Position numbers and translations under genes: made by a program | In this document: positions 36,300-46,500 of the stretch, in pieces | How positions within the stretch are numbered: the stretch's first letter is position 1 | How the letters are laid out: each line of letters opens with the position of its first letter | Source of the DNA: Maea johnstoni | Taxonomy: Eukaryota > Annelida > Polychaeta > Spionida > Magelonidae | DNA: 64,000 nt | Assembly: GCA_963942565.1 (NCBI GenBank) | Contig: OZ012685.1 | Location: forward strand, 17,784,829 to 17,848,828 | Direction of reading: 5' to 3' | The notes under the pieces: model-generated | What the model was told of the DNA's origin: nothing | What the model saw: only the letters and a program-made list of their open reading frames with translations | Databases searched by the model: none

Positions 36300-36315
36300 A
36301 GCCTTGAGAAAGGCT
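36300..36315 (-). promoter_or_regulatory. Histone-type 3' stem-loop of the 37535-37903 gene
   Basis: On the minus strand this reads AGCCTT-TCTC-AAGGCT: a 6-bp stem and a 4-base loop fitting the histone loop rule U-H-U-H. A purine-rich CCACAAAGAGA (36279-36288) follows after about 11 bases, like the histone downstream element bound by U7 snRNA. It lies about 1.2 kb 3' of the stop codon because a minisatellite has expanded in between. Confidence 0.75.
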
Positions 36316-36329
36316 GTTGGTTTGTTAGC

Positions 36330-37510
36330 AGCAGTTGTAAAGGATGGAAGTCCAAGTGGTCGAGGGAGGAGTTCAGAGTAGTAGACTGCCATCTCTGAAG
36401 AAGCTGAAGTGTCCATACTTCCCCCAGTCTCTCTAAGGGATGGAAGTCCAAGTGGTCGAGGGAGGAGTTCAGAGTAATAAACTGCCATCTCTGAAGAAGC
36501 TGAAGTGTCCATACTTCCCCAGTCTCTCTAAGGGATGGCAGGTCAAGTGGTCAAGGGGGGAGTTCAGAGTAGTAGACTGCCATCTCTGAAGAAGCTGAAG
36601 TGTCCATACTTCCCCCAGTCTCTCTAAGGGATGGCAGGTCAAGTGGTCAAGGGAGGAGTTCAGAGTAGTAGACTGCCATCTCTGAAGAAGCTGAAGTGTC
36701 CATACTTCCCCCAGTCTCTCTAAGGGATGGCAGGTCAAGTGGTCAAGGGAGGAGTTCAGAGTAGTAGACTGCCATCTCTGAAGAAGCTGAAGTGTCCATA
36801 CTTCCCCCAGTCTCTCTAAGGGATGGCAGGTCAAGTGGTCAAGGGAGGAGTTCAGAGTAGTAGACTGCCATCTCTGAAGAAGCTGAAGTGTCCATACTTC
36901 CCCCAGTCTCTCTAAGGGATGGCAGGTCAAGTGGTCAAGGGAGGAGTTCAGAGTAGTAGACTGCCATCTCTGAAGAAGCTGAAGTGTCCATACTTCCCCC
37001 AGTCTCTCTAAGGGATGGCAGGTCAAGTGGTCGAGGGAGCAGTTCAGAGTAGTAGACTGCCATCTCTGAAGAAGCTGAAGGGTCCATATCTCCCCCAGTC
37101 TCTCTAAGGGATGGCAGGTCAAGTGGTCAAGGGAGGAGTTCAGAGTAGTAGACTGCCATCTCTGAAGAAGCTGAAGTGTCCATACTTCCCCCAGTCTCTC
37201 TAAGGGATGGCAGGTCAAGTGGTCGAGGGAGCAGTTCAGAGTAGTAGACTGCCATCTCTGAAGAAGCTGAAGTGTCCATACTTCCCCCAGTCTCTCTAAG
37301 GGATGGCAGGTCAAGTGGTCAAGGGGGGAGTTCAGAGTAGTAGACTGCCATCTCTGAAGAAGCTGAAGTGTCCATACTTCCCCCAGTCTCTCTAAGGGAT
37401 GGCAGGTCAAGTGGTCAAGGGGGGAGTTCAGAGTAGTAGACTGCCATCTCTGAAGAAGCTGAAGTGTCCATACTTCCCCCAGTCTCTCTAAGGGATGGCA
37501 GGTCAAGTGG
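36330..37510. repeat. 96-bp minisatellite derived from the 3' end of the small gene
   Basis: About 12 units, mostly exactly 96 bp, with start points at 36531, 36627, 36723 and so on to 37491. Seen on the minus strand, each unit contains a near copy of the gene's C-terminal coding piece (MDTSA…AVYYS) followed by non-coding DNA. Since 96 is a multiple of 3, one frame stays open for 391 codons (36469-37644 minus), but this is not the gene's own frame. Confidence 0.93.
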
Positions 37511-37534
37511 TTGAGGGAGCTAGGAGCCAGAGCT

Positions 37535-37903
37535 TCATTCCTGTGGATCTGAGAAGTCACTCTCATCGCTGTCAGAGTAGTAGACTGCTGAGGTGTCCAT
37601 ATCTCCCCCACCAGTCTCCTCTTCGATCTGGCGCTGTAGCACAATCATTCGCCGGGAGGCCCTCTTGGCGTACTCGTGGTACATCATCCGCACGCCCGCG
37701 ATCACGGACATGCGGATACGGAGGCTGTAGGCGAAGGAGGTCCTCCGTTTCTCCTGGGCACGATGGTAGCGGATCTGAATGTCGCCCACAAGCTCGTCCA
37801 GAAGGCCCATCTGCTCTAGAGCTGCCTCAAACTTGGCATGGCATTTATTGAACTCAGACCGTAGGTCCATCTTCGGCCCAGGCAGGAGATGTGAGTTTTC
37901 CAT
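37535..37903 (-). CDS. Small helical protein with acidic tail, diverged family member (122 aa)
   Basis: An intronless frame from ATG at 37901-37903 (MENSHLLPGPKMDL…) to a stop at 37535. A longer open frame upstream starts only at a non-ATG codon. It shares the family core LLD…(I/V)RY.RA……Y.LR.R(M/L)(S/A)V..G(V/I)(R/K)MM…EYA, then an acidic Ser/Asp tail (AVYYSDSDESDFSDPQE). Length equals that of the close paralogs at 51-59 kb. Function unknown: the core looks like two or three helices, possibly coiled-coil. No clear TATA box was seen upstream. The 3' UTR contains a minisatellite and ends in a histone-type stem-loop at 36300. Not recognisable as a histone. Confidence 0.8.
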   Translation of the reverse strand: MENSHLLPGPKMDLRSEFNKCHAKFEAALEQMGLLDELVGDIQIRYHRAQEKRRTSFAYSLRIRMSVIAGVRMMYHEYAKRASRRMIVLQRQIEEETGGGDMDTSAVYYSDSDESDFSDPQE

Positions 37904-38694
37904 GTGGTTCTGTATATGACTCAGCCTGGGGAGAGGATGGTCTCTCAAAGTGATGGGGAGAGGATGGTCTCTCTAGGTGATTTGGTTTGGATAAGAGTGT
38001 CTGAACCTGTGGGAGATGAGCCTTTTCAGTAGATAGTGAGTGGAGAGACCTGGACCTTGGAATGAAAGATGCTGTATCTTTAGATTTGGCTCTTGATGAT
38101 TCCTACCACTTCAGAATTTCTTGAGGAAATGAAGAGAGGCTCTGTAAGTATTAGTTAGTTGGGTGGATCTATGTCTGGTTTTCCAGGAGCTGTTGGCTGT
38201 AGGGGTTGGATGCTCAGAATGGGATCAGTGATGGTTTAGTGTGGTATTTATCACAGACAGAACCCTGCATCCTGTCCTCCCTGTCTGAGATAGCCATCAG
38301 TGGCAGGCAGTGGGCAGGAAGGAAGATATATCTTAATCCTTGATAGGCATGCCATCCAGCAATCTACTAAGTGCTTTTGTTCAGGAAGTTCTGGATAATT
38401 TTTAGTACATGTATCTTATAATTGATCCCTCCATGATCTTACTTCCTACTGCGTGGTGTCCCATCTCCCATTCTATTGGGGAATAAGATAATCATCCTGA
38501 GTTTGTTGCAACATTCTATACTGTATATAGCCTGCCTCCGTCCCAAGCCCGCATCTGAGAATCAACTCCCTGGTTAAAGCATGTCACTGCTGAATGCTTG
38601 AATGGTCAGTTATATATCTGGTCTGAATAAACCCCCATGATGGTAGTCTCACAGAGTCAGATAGTAGCCTGTTCATTATGTCAGCAAGGGCATG
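37904..38694. other. Flank of the small gene, nothing else seen
   Basis: This is the 5' side of the 37535-37903 gene. A short direct repeat ('gatgg(t)ctctctaggtga' / 'ggatggtctctcaaagtgatgg') lies near 37930-37980. No other feature. Confidence 0.4.
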
Positions 38695-38966
38695 CAGGCC
38701 TCGATGCTAACTTGAAAAGTTACAAAGTAGGACCAAGGATCTAATGGTCATGCAAAATGTTTGCTGGTCCTAAAAAATAACATTATCAGGCATTTGATGT
38801 GCCTGATGTTGGGGAAACTTGTTAAAAGAATGTCCCCTAATGTTTACTGGCCCTGTAGGAATCCCCCTGTAGGACCAGTTGAACTCTCTCTTTACTAGCC
38901 CAAAACCATTTTTGGTAATTTTTACTGGCCTGTGGCCAGCAGTTTCACTGTTAATGTCGAGCCCTG
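38695..38966. mobile_element. hAT-like MITE ('actggcc' family)
   Basis: The ends CAGGCCTCGATGCTAAC and GTTAATGTCGAGCCCTG are inverted repeats, and GCATG lies near both flanks. The interior phrases 'tttactggccctgtagga' and 'ggtaatttttactggcctg' match 6434-6776 and 49879-50145. Confidence 0.75.
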
Positions 38967-39112
38967 AGCATGGCATATAAAGAGGGAAAAATAAGCATTA
39001 TGATTTAACTGCCTTTTTCTTGGTCCATGATATGATATTTTCCTGGGATATAGCTGAAAGCTGTCCTATACTACCACACTCACTTCAATATTTCTTGAGA
39101 ACAAGAGTAGAA

Positions 39113-39317
39113 CTTAAAACACATATGCTGCTGGTGGTTAATTTTTTCTATACAAAATGATGAAAAAAGCTGTAAAATGATTTAAACCCTGGCACAGAGG
39201 TATTCATCTAAGAGTACCCAGCGAGAGCTATGCAATTGATACTAACATGACAGGGTTTAGATGGCTGCTGTGTCCTTGTTCTTTGGACAAAAGAAGCCTT
39301 AGCTTTGGAAGGGTTAA
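39113..39317. mobile_element. TTAACCC-ended MITE, reverse copy
   Basis: The 'atgctgctggtggttaattt', 'catctaagagtacccagcgagagct' and 'agctttggaagggttaa' blocks match 7925-8138. Confidence 0.65.
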
Positions 39318-40044
39318 TGAAAATGGGGATGTCCAAGTGGCACTTGCAGCAAGCAGTTCTTGGTTCATGCAGAGATATACATAGCCTGGGTTATGTATAC
39401 CTCTGGTCCATGGTTAAGATACCTCCAAAGTCTGCTGATTGCGTATGTTAGTGCAACCTGTTCTGCTAAGGTATCTGCTAATTATCTGACTACAACAAAG
39501 GGTGACAGTTAGTGATAATATGAATATCACATATATATGAAGTACCTTACAATATCTGATAAACACTCATCAGCATGAACTGTCTGATATGATATGTATA
39601 ACAAACATCTTGATCTCTGCAATATGAAAATACAGAGGTCTTTGTACTTTGAATACTTGAATGTTTGCCTTCTACTTGTGCTTTATGATGATAGTGACAG
39701 TTTTAAACCTAATATAAACCCTGTCCATTTATACTACCAAGAATAACCTTGCACTAGTTATGCAAATAATAAGTTCATATCAGGGTATGCAAAGATAGTG
39801 TATGGTTTGTCTTCGTAATGCATAGTAAGTGTAAAGAATGTTAAAATTCAGAGGATATTTTAACTGTTTGTGCATAGTAATAAATTAGTGTATGCTTGAT
39901 TAAAAGTTAGCCTGCTTCCCTGCCCAGAATCTGAAAAATGACACTCTCAGTAGAAAGGTGGCACATCAGTAATTGCTGGTCGTGATCAGTGGGGAGTACT
40001 CCTTAATATGAAGATGGCCGAATAGCAGACCATTCAGGCATGTA

Positions 40045-40625
40045 GGTGTGACTAGAAACAGGGTAAAAGCCTATGCTATTCAGTCTAGTACATGTAGCTA
40101 GGCTAGCAGACTAGGTGTGCCTGAGCAGAAAGGGACTAAGTATTTTATTTGATCTTGATGTAGGTGTGACTAAAACGGTCAAAGCCCATGCATTTCAGTC
40201 TAGAGGCTATGTATGTCTGGGCAGGAAGGGGTTAGTTACTTTTATCTGATTTCGATGTAGGTGTGACTAGAAACCGGGTAAAAGCAAATGTATTTCAATC
40301 TAGAAGCTATGCAGGCAGACTAGACTAGTTCCTAAATAGTTGACATTCCCTTCTGAGTTGAGCAAGCAGTGTTGTGTAGTACTGGATATGGTAGATAGAT
40401 GGCACCACCTGATCCTACTCCCTCTAGAGGCAACTGAGTCCTCCATTCCCCTGGTAAGATAAGTGTTAACTAAATTGGCCACTATGGCCACATAGACTAT
40501 TTGGTGCCTGGTAACAGAAAAAAATATGACAGAAAAATAGAAATCTAGGCTACTAAGCTAGCAGACTAGGTGTGTCTGGGTAGGAAGGGATTAAGAAATT
40601 TTATTTGATCTTGATTTCCTAGAGC
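40045..40625. repeat. Imperfect tandem repeat, about four copies, interrupted
   Basis: The block 'gtaggtgtgactag-aaac-gggtaaaagc…tttcagtctag…gctatg…gtctgggcaggaaggg-ttag…tttgat(c/t)t(t/c)gatgtag' recurs from about 40045. The last copy is split by a GATAGATGGCACC repeat fragment at about 40391-40500. Confidence 0.65.
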
Positions 40626-41995
40626 AATGGTTGTGTTACAATGGAGTCCCAGAGGGAGGCCCTGCAGTCAGTGGATTAATTACCCAAGGATTTCATGCTG
40701 GATGTCCTTATGATAATACTGTTATGCCACCCGGGGTGGGGGCATCCTGTGTGGCACTGTAGACAGCCTAAGACTTCCTGGACAGACAGCAGAGACAATC
40801 TCATCTCAGGATTTGCTTGGATTTGTGCTTACTCATATCTTGAATGAACATGTCAAGGATTGTTTGTCTTGGTTAAGTCACATCCAATTCTTAAAGAACC
40901 AGTTATTAATCAAGGCAGAGGCAGAAATAACTCTCTGATCTAGGCAATCTTTTTGATGCAAGAATAAATGTGTTTAGACTTGTTTCAGAAGTTGATAGAA
41001 TATGCAAATTGCCATATTTACACCATAGACAGAATAAAAGAAATTTCCCAACACTGGACTGTCAGTTGACATGCCAGTTGACTGCAAGTAAATAGATGAT
41101 ATATGTTTATCACAGTCAGGGATTTTAGTATCAATCCAAGTGTTATTTTATTTCTGTCATGGTTTCATCATCATCATCCTCTAGATCTGGTATGATCTCT
41201 TTCAGATGACTTAAAAGGTGATACTGCATTGTAAAGTACAGTATTGTTTTGAGGGATTTGGGGGCATTTTCTACCAAAATCAAAGAAAAGTTGCTTGAAA
41301 ACTGAAAGTTTGATATAGAGTGGAGTGGGTTAGTTAATCAATCCCTTAAAGATATGTGTATATTTGAATTGTGAACCATTAATTTTCAAGGGTCCTAGTT
41401 ATTTTCCACCGAAATCAAAGGAGAAGTTTTCCCTAATGAATTAGATATCGGTATGGGGCTAGTTTAGTTATCCAATCCCCTTGAAACCATCCTGCAGCTG
41501 GGGCAGATTACACTTAGCAGCTTGGGAAAACTGGGAGATCATCCTGATCACAGGGAATCCTTCTACTAAGCCAAATGGTTATCTTCACACATCAGACAGG
41601 AGGGGGAAGACACTATCTACACCTGCTTATTAATCACAATTCAGGAGAAGATACACGCCTTGACAGTGGACATAGATATTTTGCTCAGTCAAAAATCAAA
41701 GTGGCATTTTTATTAGAGATGTATTTTTGTGTATGGGTGAGGGTGGGGGCTGTCCAGGTTTTTGATTTTAAGGATGTGGTTCTCTCACTCAGACAAAAAT
41801 GAAGTGGCATTTTGATTAGAGAGGTGATGATTTTGTGAATGGGTCAGGTGAGAGTGGAGGTGCTTCAGGTTTTGTTTGTAAGGATTTAGATTTCTTACTC
41901 AAACAAAAATTGTCCGACAGGAATTTTAAGCTTAGAATTATGTCGACAGAATTGTAAGAAATCAACAGAACTATAGATGTTACAAACGGCGCCCC
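40626..41995. other. No gene seen; local duplications
   Basis: Two short local duplications were seen: 'ttttctaccaaaatcaaagaaaagtt' near 41268 against 'ttttccaccgaaatcaaaggagaagtt' near 41403, and 'agtggcattttgattagagaggtgat' near 41805 against a copy near 41700. No exon. Confidence 0.4.
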
Positions 41996-42031
41996 ATACT
42001 ACTTCTACTAGTACTACTACTACTACTTCTT

Positions 42032-42120
<89 letters not shown>

Positions 42121-42123
42121 GTA

Positions 42124-42177
<54 letters not shown>

Positions 42178-42201
42178 TTTTCTTCTTCCTCTTCCTCATT
42201 G

Positions 42202-42239
<38 letters not shown>

Positions 42240-42292
42240 TTTCCCTGAGGACACCGGCCAGTTGCTGACTCTGACTACTACTACCTCTACTA
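41996..42292. repeat. (ACT)n / (TTC)n / (ATC)n compound microsatellite
   Basis: Long ACT runs (about 42030-42170) are followed by TTC and ATC runs to 42240. Poly-Thr, poly-Val, poly-Asp and poly-Ser frames on both strands are artefacts. Confidence 0.95.
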
Positions 42293-42473
42293 CCTAACAA
42301 TCCAAATGTGAGAGAACTGAGAGCAGCAGGGTTAAAAGTCCAATCTGTTCAGGAGTTGTACTTGGTTTCAAGCACTACATGATATATACCTAATGACTGA
42401 ACACACACCACTGTTTGTATGAACTGATAGTGATGGGTCAAAGTACACACTTTATAATACAGACATGCCTGAA

Positions 42474-42812
42474 GGTGTGGATCTATAAAAATAATTTAAC
42501 TTTGAGATCAAGCATAACGTCTAGAATATATACTAAGAAGTGTTGTTAGTTAGTTTCTTTTTAAAATTCCTCCTTCAAATAACATTTTCTAAAGTAATCT
42601 TTTGTAAGAGAGATATGCACAATAAATACATGCATGCCTAGAGATCTCCTAGGAAAATACTGTCTGGAAAACTCTGGATCTATAATAATTTTTTAACAAC
42701 TTTGAAATCAAGCATAAAGTCTAAATTATATACGAAGAAGAGTTGTTGGTTAGTTTCTTCTCAACATTTCTCCATTAAATATTTTTTTTAGTAATCTTTT
42801 GTTAGAGAGATA
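42474..42812. repeat. Two-copy direct repeat, about 190 bp
   Basis: 'tggatctataa-aataattt…ttgagatcaagcataacgtcta…taagaag-gttgtt-gttagtttctt' through 'taatcttttgt-agagagatat' occurs twice in tandem with moderate divergence. Confidence 0.7.
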
Positions 42813-43405
42813 TCAGGAAAGAAGCAATATTGCTATGGGTGACATGGGCATGAAAGGGTTAAATAGGCTGAGATGCGGTGTTGAAAAGGAGTCTTGGCCT
42901 GCATTTTGATAACTAAATTCTTGGAAAACACAGCCAACATTTTAATATTTTAGTTGGGACTCAGGAATCTCTGACTTTGTCAATATCAGGCAAATATTTT
43001 TAGTAGGGTGTCCTTTATTTACTTATGAAGCAGAAATATGTTGTAATTGTTTATTATCTTATGTAATATCTTGTTTATTGTCTTATTATCTCCCCCTTCA
43101 CATATAACTGAAAGGTTTTATGACTGCTGCTTCTAGAGAGGCAGTGGTCATCCTGCTAGCTATTACTGAAGGCCTGCAGGGATCTCAGTGCAGTGCCAGC
43201 TGCTTGCTGTTATAATCTGGAGGATCAAAGACAGTCATTAGAATAACTACTTCCTTTAATCACTTCAGCTTGGACATTCCATGCTGTGAAACTTTCAAAT
43301 TCAAACACCTGTTGTAAACACATTTGCCCTGTATGCATCATAGAGAACTTTTGAGATGTGAACACTTAGTGACTTGAACATTTTTTTTTGTTTCTGTCCC
43401 ATACA

Positions 43406-43690
43406 AAGTCGTAGCCAGCAGGGCATCTGGGCATCTTTTGGACACCCAAACCCCTCAAAAATCACCCTGCAGGACACCCAAATTTTTTGTTTGGAATTTC
43501 CTTGAATGTCAATCTCTGGCATATAATTGAATCTTTCATCTCCATATAATTCCCACGACATTGTATAAAGATATTGTGACATTTTGATAAATTTATACTT
43601 GTTTATGGTTGAAATCTCAAGTATATTGTGGTCCCCTTTAAAAATGTGGACATCCCAAAAGTTTACCATTGCTAATCTCTTGGCCCATAT
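43406..43690. mobile_element. Degenerate copy of the CAGGGTCTTAGCCA hAT-like family
   Basis: 'gtagccagcagggcatctgggcatcttttggacacccaaacccctcaaaaatc' parallels the left part of 34488-34808. The right end is poorly preserved. The 122-codon minus frame over it (43301-43669) has no support as a gene. Confidence 0.55.
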
Positions 43691-44124
43691 GATGACAACC
43701 CAGAGTTTTCCTCTGTACCAATATATATTTTAGACAATATTTTCCCCTGAACAGTGTTGATACAAGATTTAACCCTTCTGTCTAGCTCTAGACAGTCTGG
43801 CCTCATGTATGGCCTTTGATTAGAATTTAAGTGTGTATTAATTGTTCAGCCATGATTAAACTAAAAGTCTTGTGTAAATACTTGGAAGGGGAAAGAGAAA
43901 CCATGTGCTAGCATTGTTGTTTGTGAAAAGTCAATAGATACCAACAAGTTAAGGCTTCAGGGCAGGGTGTAAAGCCATAGACATACCAGTACAGGTAGAA
44001 CCTTATTTAAACTAGATAGCACCTATCAACAATATTCCAAACAGTTATTGGTGAAAAGCTCATATTTTGAAATGCTCTGTCAGATGTGAAAAAACATGAT
44101 TTCTGTATGTGGAGGCAGAGAAAG

Positions 44125-44850
44125 GGTTAAATCTCAGCAAGGATTAGTTTTACCAGGGAAATTTAAGACACATGGTTCTGTATGTCTGGTATTACCAAAA
44201 GTCAGCACAAATTACAGCTATGACTCACAATGCACCTCATATTTTGAACTTCCTTTTCAGTTTCAGTTTGTTTATGGATGTGGAGTCAATGAAATGGGTT
44301 CAATGCTAGGTTTAACCTTGGAAATTTAAGACACATGGTTCCATGTGTCACTAATTTCACCAGCAGTCAGCACAAATTAAAGCTTTAGGTTTAACTGACT
44401 CACAATGCACCTATTAAAGCCTTGGTAAGGGTTCTCAGCTAGAATTGGTTTTTATACTAGGGAGATTTCAGACACATGGTTCAATATGCCTCTGGTTTCA
44501 CCAAAAGGCAGCAGTAATTAAAGCTATAGTTTTAACTGACTCACAATGCACCTATTAAAGCCTTGGTAGGGGTTCTCAGCTAGAATTGGTTTTAACAGGG
44601 AAATTTAAGACACATGGTTCCATGTGTCTCTAGTTTCACCAACAGTCAGCACAAATTTAAAGGTATGGTTTTAACTGACTCACAATGTGCCTATTAAAGC
44701 CATGGTTGGGGTTCTCAGCTAGAATTGGTTTTACCAGGGATATTTAAGACACATGGTGCCATGTGTCTCTAGTTTCACCAGCAGTAAGCACAAATTAAAG
44801 CTAGGGTTTAACTGACTCACAATGTGCCTATTAAAGCCATGGTTTTAACC
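44125..44850. repeat. Five-copy tandem repeat
   Basis: Units of about 120-190 bp carry 'ttggttttaccaggga-atttaagacacatggttccatgtgtctctagtttcacca-cagtcagcacaaatta-agct' and 'actgactcacaatg-gcctattaaagcc'. The ACACATGG…CCATGTGT core is itself palindromic. Confidence 0.8.
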
Positions 44851-45166
44851 AATTAAAGGGTGCTTTGTCTGGTTTCTCTGGAGGTCTTGACCCTTAATTG
44901 AAGTTGTGGGGTCCCTCCCTCAGGGTTCTCTGGGCTCAGAATTGGCCAGAACTAAGACAATAGTGAACACATGTGTTATGGGTGGAGAGAGAGAGAGCTG
45001 CTGGTTTCAGCAAGATATATAGTAACTAGGTCAACGGCCTCTTGAGTTCCCAGTAATACTATATGATGAAATTACTGTGGTTTCCGGGTGAAGGAGTGCA
45101 GTGAGGGTTAGTTACACAGGGAACTTGACCCAGAGTGGGCAACTGGCTGGCCATCCAAGGGAGAGA

Positions 45167-45167
45167 T

Positions 45168-45237
<70 letters not shown>

Positions 45238-45325
45238 ATTAGTAGTAGTATCTACAGTATCATTAAAGGCAGTGACATTGTAACAGAAGTAGTAGTAGTA
45301 GTAGGAGTAATAGTAGTAGTAGTGA
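45167..45325. repeat. (AGT)n microsatellite, two blocks
   Basis: AGT/GTA runs at about 45167-45250 and 45287-45322, just beyond the 3' processing site of the 45558-45953 gene. Poly-Ser and poly-Leu frames are artefacts. Confidence 0.92.
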
Positions 45326-45440
45326 TATGAAGTCTGCAGTAGTATGTACTGTATGCGTAGAAGAGATCAATATTGAAAACAAAATATATTTGGTGTGAAA
45401 TAAATCCACACCATGTAAACTATCACCTGGTAGGGTTAAA

Positions 45441-45476
45441 CTCTTTCTGGAGGATTGGGTAGCCTTTAAAAAGGCT
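45441..45476 (-). promoter_or_regulatory. Near-canonical histone stem-loop plus downstream element
   Basis: Minus strand: CCCAAA then AGCCTT-TTTA-AAGGCT (45461-45476) then ACCCA, followed after about 10 bases by CCAGAAAGAG (45441-45450). The 5' CCAAA and 3' ACCCA flanks, the 6-bp stem, the U-rich 4-base loop and the AGAAAGAG downstream element all fit the metazoan replication-dependent histone 3' end. The one deviation is an A-U rather than G-C first stem pair. It begins about 81 nt after the stop at 45558. No AATAAA lies between them. Confidence 0.85.
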
Positions 45477-45557
45477 TTTGGGTGTTGACAGGGGCATGGA
45501 TGCCTGTCTGGAATATGCACACTCATCTGCATATTCTAATTGTCCTGTTTGTGGACG

Positions 45558-45953
45558 TCATATCTCCAGGCTGCTATCCTGATCCTGATTGTCCACCTCC
45601 TCCTCCTCCTCTTCACTCTCAGCATCTGAGGAAGTGAGGTACATCACACTCTCCATCTGCTCCCTAAGATCGTCCATCTTATCGGCCTGGGCACTGGCAT
45701 ACTCGTAGAACATCATCTTGATGCCCGTTATGACGGCCAGACGTTGGCGCAGGGTGTATTTGAAGGCATTCTTATTGTTCCTCATTGCCCGCTTGTAGCG
45801 CACCTGCATGTCTTTAATACGCTGATCCAGCAAGGTCATCTGATCACAGGCCCTGTTGAACTTCCTATGGGTGTGTGCAAACTCATTCTGGAGATCATCA
45901 GCGTCCTTAACAATGGTGGTGGTGGTAGTGAAGTTGCTGGGTTGGGCGGCCAT
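45558..45953 (-). CDS. Small helical protein with Glu/Asp-rich tail (131 aa)
   Basis: An intronless frame from ATG 45951-45953 (MAAQPSNFTTTTT…). The core HRKFNRACDQMTLLDQRIKD…RY…YTLRQRLAV…MMFYEYASAQADKMD is nearly the same as in the 51-59 kb copies. The ends differ: a Thr-rich N-terminus, and a tail of SSDAESEEEEEEVDNQ type. Predicted helices span roughly residues 18-60 and 68-110, with a conserved Gly between R-L-A-V and K-M-M. Upstream (minus) are TATA CTATATATAG (46051-46060) and a CCAAT box (46081). Downstream is a near-canonical histone stem-loop. Function unknown. The acidic Ser/Asp/Glu tail resembles those of nuclear chaperones in composition only; no homology is claimed. Confidence 0.88.
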   Translation of the reverse strand: MAAQPSNFTTTTTIVKDADDLQNEFAHTHRKFNRACDQMTLLDQRIKDMQVRYKRAMRNNKNAFKYTLRQRLAVITGIKMMFYEYASAQADKMDDLREQMESVMYLTSSDAESEEEEEEVDNQDQDSSLEI

Positions 45954-46050
45954 GTTGTTCTGCTATGTGGTAATGGAGGAGACCGTTGGTTTTCAAGTAG
46001 TGCACTGGTGGAGGATGTGAGCGATAATGAGCCTGCCTACTGGCTGCCTG

Positions 46051-46085
46051 CTATATATAGCACAGGCAGGCTGGGGAAATCCAAT
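46051..46085 (-). promoter_or_regulatory. TATA and CCAAT boxes of the 45558-45953 gene
   Basis: CTATATATAG at 46051-46060 lies about 100 bp upstream of the ATG. On the minus strand ATTGG (CCAAT on plus at 46081-46085) lies about 20 bp further upstream, and another GATTGG lies near 46141. The spacing resembles that of the other family promoters. Confidence 0.7.
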
Positions 46086-46165
46086 ACTGGCTGGTTGGCT
46101 GGCTGCCTCGCTAGTAGGTCACATGGTGTGTGCAGGCTGCCAATCAGCTAATGCCAATTAAGTGG

Positions 46166-46500
46166 CTGCTGACCAGAACACTTGTCACTTACATCAATTA
46201 ACAGTTCACCCATACTTATTGAACAGCACTCACCAACAACCTATTTGTATTTTTTAAATATGAAATTTAAACTAGCCTGCTGACCAGAACTTTTATCACA
46301 AAATCAATTGGCATTTCAACCATATTTATTGAACAGCACTCAATCACCAACAATTTATTTACATTTTTTAAATAGGAAATTAAAACCAGAACACTTGTCA
46401 CTAAGTCAATAAGCATTTCACCCACACTTATTGTACAGCGCTCACCAACAGTTTATTTACCTTTTTTTGAGGGGGTGCATAAAAAGATGAAATTAAAACC
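46166..46500. repeat. Three-copy tandem repeat upstream of the 45558 gene
   Basis: Units of about 110 bp have 'gaccagaac-cttgtca…tcaatta-cattt-accca-a-ttattgaacagc-ctca-ccaacaa-ttattt-catttttt'. It begins just 5' of the promoter region. Confidence 0.75.

Noticed and set aside
36469-37644. 391-codon minus-strand frame with a 32-residue repeat
   Set aside because: It stays open only because the minisatellite unit is 96 bp. It is out of frame with the small gene that seeded the array and has no independent start or homology.
41895-42297. Poly-Thr / poly-Val / poly-Asp proteins
   Set aside because: Translation of (ACT)n and (ATC)n microsatellites.
43301-43669. 122-codon minus-strand frame
   Set aside because: It overlaps a degenerate hAT-like MITE copy and has no relation to the 122-residue gene family despite the equal length.
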